DNA from: Pontibacter diazotrophicus
GTDB taxonomy: Bacteria; Bacteroidota; Bacteroidia; Cytophagales; Hymenobacteraceae
Assembly (NCBI RefSeq): GCF_003367245.1
Contig: NZ_QRGR01000001.1
Coordinates: forward strand, 390,043 to 454,042
Direction of reading: 5' to 3'
DNA length: 64,000 nt
Part shown: one piece after another, positions 44,726-53,837 of the stretch
How the letters are laid out: the number at the start of each line of letters is the position of its first letter
How positions within the stretch are numbered: position 1 is the stretch's first letter
Made by a program: the position numbers and the translations under genes
The notes under the pieces: generated by a model
Database searches by the model: none
What the model was told of the DNA's origin: nothing
Seen by the model: the letters and a program-made list of their open reading frames with translations, nothing else

Positions 44726-45073
44726 TTACTACCAGAAACCATCGTTTGCAGCAGTGGCCTCTCTGGCTGCTTTCTTCCTGTTTCCCTTCACTGCCCCTTG
44801 GTAAAGGCTTAAGTCAGGATGAACGTCACACTGGAAAAAACACCCTCAAAACCACCTTCACCCTCCTGCGTCTATCCGACACAATAAATTTAGTAAAGTA
44901 CTGAACACTATATCACTACTTTAAGTATATTACAATCATTTTAAAAATGTTATAGATAGTTATTTTTCAATTTTAAAGGTTTGATATTTTTAAATATTCA
45001 ATTATTATTTTGTTTTATGGTAAAATGATAACTATATGAATGAATATATACTATATATGTAATCAGTAGAAGA

Positions 45074-45103
45074 TTTGGTAAAATTTATTTAGTGATAATT
45101 TTG
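45074..45103 (+). promoter_or_regulatory. Bacteroidota-type promoter (-33 and -7 boxes)
   Basis: TTTG (45074-45077) and TAATTTTG (45096-45103) are separated by 18 bases and match the Bacteroidota pattern TTTG then TAnnTTTG. Transcription would start near 45110 and leave a leader of about 360 bases before the GH63 gene. Confidence 0.4.
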
Positions 45104-45438
45104 TATTAATTCAGTAGAGGAAAGCAATCAATTGGGGTGTAAATATTTACTGGCATTGAAATGGAAAAAGTGCTGTGCACAATGAGAGCTAATCAGCACT
45201 TTCTTTATCTGCGGAAGAGAAAACCAATTCAATTTGACTCGCTTAAGCTTAGCAAACCCTATCTATTTAACAAACAGATAAGGGAGATGCCTCTCGTCTT
45301 ATCTCAGGAGTACAGCCATATCTGTTTCAGATAACTAAAGCTTCTTCATTTAATTGTTCACCTATGCCCGTTGCATTGATGTATAGCAAGAGCGAGAGCG
45401 ATGAAGAATACATAAGAATGAACATAACAGCGCCGGTT

Positions 45439-45446
45439 TAGTTTTG
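45439..45446 (+). promoter_or_regulatory. Second -7-type box close to the GH63 start
   Basis: TAGTTTTG matches TAnnTTTG and lies 26 bases before the ATG. No -33 TTTG was found at a suitable spacing, so it may be a chance match or a weak proximal promoter. Confidence 0.3.
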
Positions 45447-45472
45447 GCGTAACATTAATAGCACCTATTAGC

Positions 45473-48151
45473 ATGCGTAGTAAAGAAGAAGAGCGTTTAG
45501 CTCAGTCAACAAACAACAGAACCTGGAAAAAGTGGGGGACTTACCTCTCCGATCGGCAGTGGGGTACCGTACGCGAGGATTACAGCCCGGATGGCACTGC
45601 CTGGAATTTCATTTCTCATGACATGGCGCAAAGCAATGCCTACCGTTGGGGTGATGAGGGTATTGCCGGTTTCTGCGATTACCAGCAGATTCTGTGCCTG
45701 GCTCCAGCCTTCTGGAATGGGCAGGATTCGATATTAAAAGAAAGGCTTTTTGGCCTGACCAACGGGCAGGGAAACCACGGCGAAGATGTAAAAGAACTTT
45801 ACTTTCACCTGGAGTCTTCCCCGACGCATTCCTATACCAAGTTTCTTTACAAGTACCCACAAACCGCTTTCCCTTACCAGGAGCTGCTGGAGCAAAACAG
45901 GAGGGGGCGCGAGCAACCGGAGTACGAGCTGCTGGACACAGAGGCATTTCGGGAAAACCGCTATTTTGACATCTTCATCGAATATGCTAAATCCGACCCG
46001 AATGACATACTGATGAAGGTGACGGTGCACAACCGCGGACCGGAGGCAGCGGCCATCCACGTGCTGCCGCACCTATGGTTCCGGAACTACTGGAAGCACA
46101 ACTCCAGGTACAGCAAACCGAACATGACAGCCCCGACTGCCCATTGTGTGCAGACAAACTCTGACCGGAACGGCAAGTGGCACTTTTACCATCAGCAGGG
46201 GGAGCAGTTGTTCTGCGAGAATGAAACAAATAACCAGCGCGTGCACCACACAGCCAATGATTTTCCTTTTGTAAAAGACGGCATCAACAACCATGTTCTT
46301 CACCAGGCAGCTACGGTTAACCCGGAGAAGCAGGGAACGAAAGTGGCGATCTGGCTGAAGGAGGAAATACCTGCAGGCGGATCTGCCACATTCAAAGTAC
46401 GCCTGAGCAAAAAAAGCATGGAAGACCCATGGGGAAACTTCGACCATGTATTTGCTATTCGCAAGGCAGAAACAGATGAATATTATGAGCAGCTTGTTCC
46501 GGAGACGCTGCCTAAGGAGCATAAAAATTTAGCACGCAAGGCCTTTGCCGGTATGCTTTGGACAAAGCAGTTCTATTACCTGGACATGTACAAGTGGCAT
46601 TACGGGGAATCGCATGAGCACCCGCCTCACCGCAACCTGAAACGCAACTCAGATTGGCAGCACCTGACCTGCCGGCATATTATCTCGATGCCTGACAAGT
46701 GGGAGTACCCCTGGTTTGCCGCATGGGACCTTGCCTTTCATGCCACCACGCTCGTGCATGTGGATCCGGACTTTGCGAAGCACCAGATGCAGCTCATGCT
46801 CCGGGAGTACTACATGCACCCGAACGGGCAGATACCGGCTTATGAATGGAATTTCAGTGATGTTAACCCTCCGGTGCATGCCTGGGGCGTGTGGCAGGTG
46901 TATGAAATAGACAAGAAGAAAACAGGTAAACCGGACTGGGATTTCCTGGAGCGGGCTTTCCAGAAGCTGCTGATGAACTTTACCTGGTGGGTAAACCAGA
47001 AAGACTCCAATGGCACCGACCTTTTTGAGGGAGGTTTCCTGGGGCTGGATAACATCGGGGTTTTTGACCGGAGCCATTTGCCGCACGGCGTTAAGAAGCT
47101 GCAGCAGGCAGATGCCACCAGTTGGATGGCGATGTATGCCCTGAACATGCTACGTATGTCCCTGGAGCTGGCGCAGCAAAATCGTTCTTATGAAGAATCT
47201 GCAGCCAAGTTTTTCCGGCACTTCCTGAACATAGGCAAGGCCATGCACCATATCGGGAAGAACGATATCTCCTTATGGGATAATCAGGATAAGTTTTATT
47301 ATGATGCCGTGCAGTATGAAAACGGTACGAGTGAGTTACTAAAAGTCCGTTCGCTGGTGGGCATCATCCCGCTGCTGGCAGTGGAGGTAATTGACAGCAG
47401 CTTCTTTGACCGGATGCTGGAGTTTAAGATCCGTGCGGTAAGTATTACACGTACCCGACCTGACCTGGGGCAGCTCATCTCCGATATTGAGGAGAAGGGC
47501 AAAGACGGGGATTACCTGTTCTCGGTAATGCGCGGGAACAGGTTAGAACCCCTCCTGAGAAGGCTGCTGGATGAAGACGAGTTTTTATCAGACTACGGAC
47601 TTCGTTCGCTATCCAAATATCACCAGGAGCACCCGTTTGAGTTCGGCCACAACGGCAGCCACCATACCATCCAGTATGAGCCGGGCGAAAGCTCCAGCCC
47701 TATGTTTGGCGGTAACTCCAACTGGCGCGGTCCTATCTGGCTCCCCTTGAATTACCTGATCATTCAGGCGCTCCGGAAATACCATAAGTATTTTGGTGAT
47801 GCCTACACTTTTGAATTCCCGACTAACTCAGGCAACAGGTTAAATCTGAACCAGATTGCGAATGAGCTGACGAAAAGGCTGTTGAAAATATTTGAAAGAA
47901 ACGAAGATGGTAAATTCCAGTACCACGCTGACCATGCCCAATTTGCGGAAGACGAGCATTTCAGGAACCACCACCTCTTCTATGAGTTTTTCCACGGCGA
48001 TACCGGGCAAGGCCTGGGAGCCTCTCACCAAACCGGCTGGACGGCTTTAGTAGCTAACTTATTACTGGAGATGGAAGAGCAGAAAGAAAGCACAAAATCA
48101 GCGGATGAACCATATCATGTGCAGGCCGCTATCGCTGTGAGCGAGTACTAG
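45473..48151 (+). CDS. GH63-family (MGH1-like) glucosidase
   Basis: This 892-residue enzyme has no signal peptide and should be cytosolic. The start (RLAQSTNNRTWKKWGTYLSDRQWGTVREDYSPDGTAWNFI) and the (alpha/alpha)6 barrel blocks are typical of the bacterial GH63 or MGH1-like glucosidases: WEYPWFAAWDLAFHA, GQIPAYEWNFSDVNPPVHAW, FLGLDNIGVFDRS, MFGGNSNWRGPIWLPLNYLIIQAL and GLGASHQTGWTALVANLL. GH63 enzymes invert configuration and hydrolyse alpha-glucosidic bonds such as those of mannosylglycerate-, trehalose- or nigerose-like sugars. The exact substrate cannot be told. Carried alone on the plus strand with a terminator behind it. Confidence 0.92.
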   Translation: MRSKEEERLAQSTNNRTWKKWGTYLSDRQWGTVREDYSPDGTAWNFISHDMAQSNAYRWGDEGIAGFCDYQQILCLAPAFWNGQDSILKERLFGLTNGQGNHGEDVKELYFHLESSPTHSYTKFLYKYPQTAFPYQELLEQNRRGREQPEYELLDTEAFRENRYFDIFIEYAKSDPNDILMKVTVHNRGPEAAAIHVLPHLWFRNYWKHNSRYSKPNMTAPTAHCVQTNSDRNGKWHFYHQQGEQLFCENETNNQRVHHTANDFPFVKDGINNHVLHQAATVNPEKQGTKVAIWLKEEIPAGGSATFKVRLSKKSMEDPWGNFDHVFAIRKAETDEYYEQLVPETLPKEHKNLARKAFAGMLWTKQFYYLDMYKWHYGESHEHPPHRNLKRNSDWQHLTCRHIISMPDKWEYPWFAAWDLAFHATTLVHVDPDFAKHQMQLMLREYYMHPNGQIPAYEWNFSDVNPPVHAWGVWQVYEIDKKKTGKPDWDFLERAFQKLLMNFTWWVNQKDSNGTDLFEGGFLGLDNIGVFDRSHLPHGVKKLQQADATSWMAMYALNMLRMSLELAQQNRSYEESAAKFFRHFLNIGKAMHHIGKNDISLWDNQDKFYYDAVQYENGTSELLKVRSLVGIIPLLAVEVIDSSFFDRMLEFKIRAVSITRTRPDLGQLISDIEEKGKDGDYLFSVMRGNRLEPLLRRLLDEDEFLSDYGLRSLSKYHQEHPFEFGHNGSHHTIQYEPGESSSPMFGGNSNWRGPIWLPLNYLIIQALRKYHKYFGDAYTFEFPTNSGNRLNLNQIANELTKRLLKIFERNEDGKFQYHADHAQFAEDEHFRNHHLFYEFFHGDTGQGLGASHQTGWTALVANLLLEMEEQKESTKSADEPYHVQAAIAVSEY

Positions 48152-48247
48152 CAGCGTCCTCAGCTAAAGCACACCATTGCCAGGTTTCATACCTGATATG
48201 CCAGTAGACAGGCAGCTGTATGCTGTATAGGTATAGGGATGAAGTTA

Positions 48248-48274
48248 AGCGGGAAAGCCAAAAGCTTTCCCGCT
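48248..48274 (+). terminator. Intrinsic terminator after the GH63 gene
   Basis: AGCGGGAAAGC (48248-48258) and GCTTTCCCGCT (48264-48274) form a perfect 11-bp stem with a CAAAA loop, followed by CTTGTTTTAA, about 100 bases after the stop. Confidence 0.75.
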
Positions 48275-48370
48275 CTTGTTTTAACTATTTAGGTAGTGGT
48301 TAGGCAAAACATTTCTGTATATTGTTTTCTGAAGCAAGCAGGAATCTTTATTTAAAGTTTATGCAAAAAA

Positions 48371-48520
48371 GTCCCAGCGGGACGACCTGTTGATAGCCTC
48401 ATGATCCATAAGCGCCTTTAGCTCCAGCGGAGCGACCTGTTCAAGTAGTTCTACAGGTCGCTCCGCTGGAGCTAAAGTTTATTGGGATTGTTTTCTACCA
48501 ACAGATCGTCCCGCTGGGAC
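48371..48520. repeat. 150-bp mirrored REP-like element, copy 2
   Basis: This element has the same length and internal spacing as 35017-35166. Outer units are 48371-48391 and 48500-48520 (GTCCCAGCGGGAC plus GAYCTGTT; 20 of 21 paired). Inner units are 48417-48440 and 48453-48476 (TTTAGCTCCAGCGGAGC plus GACCTGT; all 24 paired). Folding could give either four small hairpins or one long cruciform. It lies between the GH63 terminator and the GH16 gene. No REP-associated transposase gene is present in the window. Confidence 0.88.
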
Positions 48521-48579
48521 TAAAAATGGCCTGAAGTTGCTTTGTATAACTTTCCTGTTCAAACCTGATATTTTAACAG

Positions 48580-49449
48580 ATGAAAAACAAATGGCCACTG
48601 TTGCTAATCTTTGTAAGTTTACTGGCGTGCAGTAGGGGACAAATGCCAGCGCAATCACAAAGTGCCGCCGCTCTAACACCAGATGGTTATGATCTAGTTT
48701 GGCAAGATGAATTCAATAAAGATGGGAAGCCGGATAGCACGAATTGGTCCTATGAGTACGGGTTAAAGCGGAACAATGAACTGCAGTGGTACCAGCCGGA
48801 AAATGCCAATGTTAGCGATGGGGTATTGGTGATTGAAGGGAAGCGGGAAAAGGTGAAGAATGATTTTTTCGATCCTTCGAGTAAGGACTGGAGAAAGAGT
48901 ACAGAATACGCTGACTATACCTCTGCCAGCATCAACACAAATGGGAAAAAGACCTTTCAGTACGGCATTATAGAAGTTAGGGCCAGGATAGACACGGCCA
49001 TGGGGCTCTGGCCTGCCATCTGGACGCTGGGTATATCCAAAGGCTGGCCAGCCAACGGGGAGGTGGACATTATGGAATACTACCGCGTGCAAGGGCAGCC
49101 CACCATTTTGGCGAATGCCGCCTGGGCGCACGAAAGCAAGCGAGCGGCCTGGGATGAGGGTAAAGTGCCCTTTTCTCACTTCCTTCAGAAGGACCTCAAT
49201 TGGCCGGAGAAGTTTCATGTCTGGAAGATGGACTGGACAGAAGACTACATCAGGCTTTACCTGGACGATGAATTGCTAAACGAGGTAGACCTGAGCCAGA
49301 CACAAAACCCGGATGGTTTTAACCCTTTTCACCAGCCGCATTATATTCTGTTGAACCTCGCGATTGGCTCTAATGGGGGAGATCCCTCAGGTACTGATTT
49401 TCCCGGAATATATGAGGTGGATTATGTAAGGGTCTATCAGAAAGAATGA
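48580..49449 (+). CDS. GH16 beta-glucanase-type lipoprotein
   Basis: This 289-residue hydrolase has a lipoprotein signal ending SLLAC (Cys near 17) and a GH16 jelly roll. The catalytic motif is E161-V-D163-I-M-E166 in NGEVDIMEYYRVQ, with the nucleophile and acid/base Glu in the ExDxxE pattern. Other blocks are LVWQDEFNKDGKPDSTNWSYEYG, YGIIEVRARIDTAMGLWPAIWTLG and PHYILLNLAIGSNGGDPSG. These resemble laminarinase-type endo-beta-1,3-glucanases, though GH16 also contains galactanases and xyloglucanases. It should be anchored outside the cytoplasm. Transcribed alone. Confidence 0.93.
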   Translation: MKNKWPLLLIFVSLLACSRGQMPAQSQSAAALTPDGYDLVWQDEFNKDGKPDSTNWSYEYGLKRNNELQWYQPENANVSDGVLVIEGKREKVKNDFFDPSSKDWRKSTEYADYTSASINTNGKKTFQYGIIEVRARIDTAMGLWPAIWTLGISKGWPANGEVDIMEYYRVQGQPTILANAAWAHESKRAAWDEGKVPFSHFLQKDLNWPEKFHVWKMDWTEDYIRLYLDDELLNEVDLSQTQNPDGFNPFHQPHYILLNLAIGSNGGDPSGTDFPGIYEVDYVRVYQKE

Positions 49450-49724
49450 AGCAGGCTGATGCCGGAGTAAGGTATGGAAGGCGCTATAGGCTAATGTTAC
49501 TAACCGGAGAATTGGGTGCGAAATGGCAGATTGGGACTATTGAGGTTAACGGCATTGAGCCTGAATTAGGTTGAGGAGCAGGAAAGGTCTCAAACACTCT
49601 TATCCAGAAATGGACATTATCTTCATTTATTTTTATTAGCTTAATGGTTATGTAATTCGGTGAGTTAGTTATCACTATTTTACAACGTTCAAGTATTTGT
49701 GTAATCCGTCAAATTTAAAATTCA

Positions 49725-50564
49725 ATGTTTCCAGCACCCAAAACCATGTTCCTGTTGCCGCTAAAAGTTATTTTGTTGTTTGTTGTTATGGTTTCAGCCA
49801 CCTCTTGTTCTCCAGGCATTTCCGGAGATACTGGAGATAATAAAGAGCAGGAGAGTGAATGGCAGACGCTTTTCAATGGCAAAGATATTGACGACTGGAT
49901 TGTGAAAATCCACCATCATGAGGTGGGCGACAACTATGCCAACACCTTCCGGGTAAAAGACGACGGTGTGCTGCAGGTGAATTATGATGATTACGAAACG
50001 TTCGATAACCGGTATGGCCATTTGTTTTACAAAGAGCCTTTCTCTTCCTACCACCTCACCTGGGAGTACCGCTTTACAGACCAGTGGTTAAAAGATGCGC
50101 CGGATTATACCTATCGGAACAGTGGCATTATGTTTCACTCCCAGGCTCCCAATACCATTTTAAAAGAGCAGGACTGGCCCATTTCAGTTGAATTTCAATT
50201 ATTGGCAGGAGCAGGAGACGGCAATCCCCGCCCAACAGGAAACATGTGTTCTCCGGGAACGGAAGTGTTCTACAAAGGGGAAATGGATCCCCGGCACTGC
50301 ATCAATTCTTCTTCTGATACCTATGAGTGGGATCAATGGGTAAGAGCAGACATGATAGTACTGGGAGATTCGCTGGTTACCCACCTCATCAACGGGGATA
50401 CTGTCTTGCAGTATACCCGCCCGCAAATAGGCGGAGATGTAGCCAATAATTTCGATCCAGCTATAAAGCAGGACGGTAAGCGCCTGACGGAAGGGTATAT
50501 AGCCCTTCAGAGTGAGGGTCAGGGAATAGAGTTCCGGGACATCAGAATTAAGAAACTGGATTAG
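49725..50564 (+). CDS. DUF1080 (3-keto-disaccharide hydrolase) lipoprotein B
   Basis: This 279-residue protein has a lipoprotein signal ending SATSC and a DUF1080 domain. It parallels the protein encoded at 43773 almost block by block: TLFNGKDIDDWIVKIHHHEVGDNYANTFRVKDD, YGHLFYKEPFSSYHLTWEYRF, YRNSGIMFHSQAPNTIL, DTYEWDQWVRADMIVLGDS and RPQIGGDVANNFDPAIKQDGKRLTEGYIALQSEG. The two are clear paralogues. The Met at 49746 is an alternative start that would shorten the signal by seven residues. It follows the GH16 gene and precedes a GntR regulator. By family it would cleave C3-oxidised glycosides in the periplasm. Confidence 0.9.
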   Translation: MFPAPKTMFLLPLKVILLFVVMVSATSCSPGISGDTGDNKEQESEWQTLFNGKDIDDWIVKIHHHEVGDNYANTFRVKDDGVLQVNYDDYETFDNRYGHLFYKEPFSSYHLTWEYRFTDQWLKDAPDYTYRNSGIMFHSQAPNTILKEQDWPISVEFQLLAGAGDGNPRPTGNMCSPGTEVFYKGEMDPRHCINSSSDTYEWDQWVRADMIVLGDSLVTHLINGDTVLQYTRPQIGGDVANNFDPAIKQDGKRLTEGYIALQSEGQGIEFRDIRIKKLD

Positions 50565-51029
50565 CTAGCTCCTGATGCCTTGGGCCGCTTTTCCTTTTGT
50601 AGTTCAGGGGAACATCCTGGCAAACCAACAAAGTTGCCCTAATATTGCCTGCCATTTAGCCAGTGCTGAACCTATCGCGCTTCATCTCTTGCCTATCTTT
50701 TGGTAAACAAGACAGAGAGGAGCACTAGTTGCATGAGACGTCTTTGGCAGCTGTTACTATGATTCCAGATCCTGGGGCAAGACTAACAATCAAAAAACTT
50801 TTGCAGACATGAAATTATTGGCTATATTCCAAGATTGAAATAAATGATTGATTAATCACTGGTAATAAATGAACTTGTTAGAGCTTTAAAGCGTAACATT
50901 ACCACATACAATGCAATCGATTGCGCAGTTTGGCTGAGTCGGCAAAGTTTAATGAGATGTGTAACAGCTGTAAAAGCGCTTGAAAATACTGAGATCAAAC
51001 CAGTTCATCCTTATACTTTATAATAGCTT
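50565..51029. promoter_or_regulatory. Intergenic region with LacI-type operator-like palindromes
   Basis: No gene is supported in these 465 bases. GCAATCGATTGC (50913-50924) is a perfect 12-base palindrome of the LacI-family operator kind. About 50 bases on, AAAAGCGCTTGA around 50972-50983 is a weaker palindrome centred on GCGC. Both lie within 120 bases of the GntR-type gene and may serve its autoregulation. Confidence 0.4.
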
Positions 51030-52046
51030 ATGGAACTTCTAGACAGAATTGATGCTACTTCAGCCACACCTAAATATTTACAGGTAGTTAACGCCGTTAT
51101 TTCAGATATCGAGTCAGGGGTATTGAAGCGTGGCGAACGTGTTCCTTCTATCAATGAGACCAGCGAAATGTATTACTTGTCGCGGGACACAATAGAGAAG
51201 GCTTATAAAGTTTTGCGCAAAAAAGGGGTGATTAGCTCGGTTAAGGGAAAAGGCTGCTATATCAGCGATTCTTTTACCGGAGACAAAATGCGCGTATTGC
51301 TGCTTTTCAATAAGCTGAGTGCGTACAAAAAATCCGTTTACTACGCCATCCTTAAATCGCTTGGCGAAGATGCTGTTGTAGACCTGCATATCCACCACTT
51401 TGACGGTAAGATCTGCGAAAGCCTGATTCAGGAAAACCTGGGGAAGTATCATTACTATGTCATCATGCCCCATTTCACCACGCATGTGGAGGCCGCAACA
51501 CAGATCATTAAGAAGCTACCGCAGGATAAACTCGTGCTGCTCGACAAAAACATCGAAAACTATACCGGCAACTGCGCCGCAGTTTACCAGGATTTCGAGC
51601 GCGACATAAGAAATGCCCTGCACTCAGGTAAGGACTTGTTGCACAAGTACAACAAGTTTGTGCTGGTATACCCCAAAGAGATTGCATACCCTATTGAGAT
51701 AGTAAAAGGCTTCCGCCATTTCTGCAGAGAAACCTCTATGGAGCATACGGTGGTAAACAGTATCCATCAGGAGCCGCTTTCTCCGGGTACTGCTTATATT
51801 GTTCTGGAGGAATCTGATCTGGCTGAGCTTATAAAGGAGAGCCGGGCAAAAGGATTGACACTGGGCAAAGACGTGGGGCTTATCTCCTATAACGACACAC
51901 CTTTAAAGAACATTCTGGATAACGGAATTACCGTGATATCGACTGACCATGAAGGCATGGGCGAAACAGCTGCTTATCTGATGAAGCATAAACTGACAGA
52001 AAAAGTACATAACCCTTTCACACTTATCCGCAGACACTCTTTGTAA
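51030..52046 (+). CDS. GntR-family regulator with a periplasmic-binding-protein-like sensor domain
   Basis: This 338-residue regulator has an N-terminal GntR winged helix (about 14-83: YLQVVNAVISDIESGVLKRGERVPSINETSEMYYLSRDTIEKAYKVLRKKGVISSVKGKGCYI) and a C-terminal LacI-like ligand domain (about 90-335, with VLLLFNKLSAYKK, YYVIMPHF and GLISYNDTPLKNILDNGITVISTD). This architecture is that of Bacteroidota sugar regulators such as the FucR group for L-fucose or rhamnose. The gene is convergent with an operon encoding an FGGY sugar kinase and a permease, so control of that operon by a pentose, fucose or rhamnose derivative is likely. Confidence 0.93.
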   Translation: MELLDRIDATSATPKYLQVVNAVISDIESGVLKRGERVPSINETSEMYYLSRDTIEKAYKVLRKKGVISSVKGKGCYISDSFTGDKMRVLLLFNKLSAYKKSVYYAILKSLGEDAVVDLHIHHFDGKICESLIQENLGKYHYYVIMPHFTTHVEAATQIIKKLPQDKLVLLDKNIENYTGNCAAVYQDFERDIRNALHSGKDLLHKYNKFVLVYPKEIAYPIEIVKGFRHFCRETSMEHTVVNSIHQEPLSPGTAYIVLEESDLAELIKESRAKGLTLGKDVGLISYNDTPLKNILDNGITVISTDHEGMGETAAYLMKHKLTEKVHNPFTLIRRHSL

Positions 52047-52098
52047 AAGCCCTTCTGCTGAAGGTGGCTTGGCTTTAAACAATTCTTTATTCCCTCAT

Positions 52099-52152
52099 AC
52101 AAAACAGCCCTTCTGGCTTGCTAAACTATGGCAGGCAGAAGGGCTGTTTTGT
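52099..52152. terminator. Bidirectional terminator between convergent genes
   Basis: ACAAAACAGCCCTTCTG (52099-52115) and CAGAAGGGCTGTTTTGT (52136-52152) are perfect 17-base inverted arms with a 20-base loop. The A- and T-rich bases suit termination from both the GntR gene and the FGGY kinase gene. Confidence 0.85.
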
Positions 52153-52188
52153 TGAAGGCAGGCAAACTCAAGTCAGCCCTTGCAAAGC

Positions 52189-53529
52189 TTAATAAGGCCA
52201 GATGTTCAGCGCCAGTGCAGAACCAAGTGCAGTACCCTGGGCTGCCTTACCGGCTTTTATTCTTAAATAAGGAAATATGCGTCGCAGCAATGACATGAAA
52301 ACCTGATTTCTGCTAAAGCCTCCGTCTACAAGTAGAATCTTAAAATTATTCATGTTTCCTTCCGCAGCCAGAAGTAAAGAGTCTAACTGTTGCTGAATAA
52401 TTTGCTCCATTAGCGGATGGTATGCCGCCTCGTAGGAGTCGTACAGTTCCAGGTCTAATGCTATGTTTACAGCCGAAGCTACTTTTTCTTTCACTGCTGT
52501 TGGCTCCCTCTGTTTTGGAGCACTGCCGAAGCCAGGCTGCGTAATACCAGTTGTGAGGCTTTCGTCATACTGAACAGTTTTGTAATAGTCCAGTGGCTTA
52601 TCGTAATATTCAGCTAAGCGCTTAATCTGTTCCTCATGCGTATTGCCTATAAATTTACGCGATGCCTTTACAATCCTGCCATAAATTGTTAAATACTGCA
52701 GGCAATCCTCTTCTAAGTCTGATATGCTGATTGGGGAATTTGCGAACGGGTTAAGGGTAATACCCCATGTTCCGGAAGAAAGCAGTAAGAACTGCTTACG
52801 GTACTGTTTTAAGTATGGTAGAAGTGCGGATGAACTGTCGTGCAACCCTAAACCAGCCGGAATCACTGTAGATCTGAAGGATGTTTCTAAAGGTCTGTAA
52901 TGTGGCCGCAAAGGGGGAAAGAGCTTATCAAAGCCCTCTGCATAAACCCAGGCGTGGTAATCCTGTTTTTGGAAATCCCAGAGGGCAGTGTGGGAGCCAA
53001 TACTGGTGTATTCCGTTACTAACTGCCCTGTGAAAAGGTACGACACATACTGCGGAAGGTGTAGCGTGTGCTTTATCTGTTTGAATACCTCCGGTTTCCG
53101 GTGCTTTAGCCAGTAAAGCTGCAGACCAGAGTTCAGCATGCCAAGGGGTGGCGATGCCGTCTGTACCGAGATAGTGGCTTTATCACCATAAGTACTGTAG
53201 AACTGCTTCTCTAGGTCTTCCGGGAAAGGCTTTAAGTAATTGTACAGCGGCGTTACAGGTTCTCCCGCTTCGTTCAGGTGCACGAGGCTGGCACCGTATG
53301 CCGTAAAGTTTACCGCCAGCACATCATACTTTTGCTCCGTCTCCAAAGTTTTCCAGGTGGTGCGGAGCCAGTCTGTCAGTGTCCCAAGGTCTTCTCCCTT
53401 ATCACCGTCATCATCTACAATCTCATGAAAGCTAACTTCTTCCTCTTTTATGATTTTATAGTTTTGATCAAACAGCAGGAATTTCTTGTTGGTTTTACCG
53501 ATATCAAAGATTGCAATACAAGGAATCAT
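52189..53529 (-). CDS. FGGY-family sugar kinase
   Basis: This 446-residue cytosolic kinase phosphorylates a sugar with ATP. The start at 53529 gives MIPCIAIFDIGKTNKKFLLFDQ, whose DIGKTNKK is the FGGY phosphate-1 motif; the longer frame to 53559 adds ten residues. Other blocks are VNFTAYGASLVHL, STYGDKATISVQT, LLSSGTWGITLN and the C-terminal ATP-binding ILLVDGGFSRNQVFM and AAQGTALGSALA. It is shorter than E. coli L-fuculose kinase or rhamnulokinase. An L-fuculose, L-rhamnulose or similar substrate is likely, given the GntR regulator and the neighbouring permease, but is unproven. It is the last gene of a three-gene minus-strand operon. Confidence 0.9.
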   Translation of the reverse strand: MIPCIAIFDIGKTNKKFLLFDQNYKIIKEEEVSFHEIVDDDGDKGEDLGTLTDWLRTTWKTLETEQKYDVLAVNFTAYGASLVHLNEAGEPVTPLYNYLKPFPEDLEKQFYSTYGDKATISVQTASPPLGMLNSGLQLYWLKHRKPEVFKQIKHTLHLPQYVSYLFTGQLVTEYTSIGSHTALWDFQKQDYHAWVYAEGFDKLFPPLRPHYRPLETSFRSTVIPAGLGLHDSSSALLPYLKQYRKQFLLLSSGTWGITLNPFANSPISISDLEEDCLQYLTIYGRIVKASRKFIGNTHEEQIKRLAEYYDKPLDYYKTVQYDESLTTGITQPGFGSAPKQREPTAVKEKVASAVNIALDLELYDSYEAAYHPLMEQIIQQQLDSLLLAAEGNMNNFKILLVDGGFSRNQVFMSLLRRIFPYLRIKAGKAAQGTALGSALALNIWPY

Positions 53530-53614
53530 AAAAGAGAATGATAATAGAAGGTTCGACAATAAATGAAAGGCATCGAAAATGATCGGCCTTTGTCAGCTAC
53601 TCATAAAGCAGCTG

Positions 53615-53803
53615 CTAAACTTTTGATTCAGATGGCTTTTGCTTGTTCATCCAGAACGGTGCCGTAAAAAACCACAGCAGAGTACCTATAAGCATCAATG
53701 TTTTATGAAAGCTCAGCTCAATGGCTCCTGAGAACACCAGAAACGAAGGTACTACCGTAAGAATAAGACCGATGTAGGATATGATTTTTAGTATGGCTTG
53801 CAT
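53615..53803 (-). CDS. Small two-helix membrane protein
   Basis: This 62-residue protein has two predicted membrane helices (IISYIGLILTVVPSFLVFSG and TLMLIGTLLWFFTAPFW) and a short charged C-terminus ending MNKQKPSESKV. It lies between the permease and kinase genes, 34 bases after the permease stop and 85 bases before the kinase start, on the same strand. Small membrane proteins in such positions may assist or modulate the transporter, but no homologue of known function is recognised. Its composition and position make it likely to be real. Confidence 0.75.
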   Translation of the reverse strand: MQAILKIISYIGLILTVVPSFLVFSGAIELSFHKTLMLIGTLLWFFTAPFWMNKQKPSESKV

Positions 53804-53837
53804 GATAAAAATAGCGTTAGAACGTTGCGGAACATGA

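Larger units (their letters stand above)
44726..45472. other. Long intergenic region with an AT-rich tract
   Basis: No gene is supported in these roughly 750 bases. From about 44880 to 45120 the sequence is strongly AT-rich. Promoter-like boxes at 45074-45103 and 45439-45446 are listed separately. The rest shows nothing recognisable. Confidence 0.6.
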
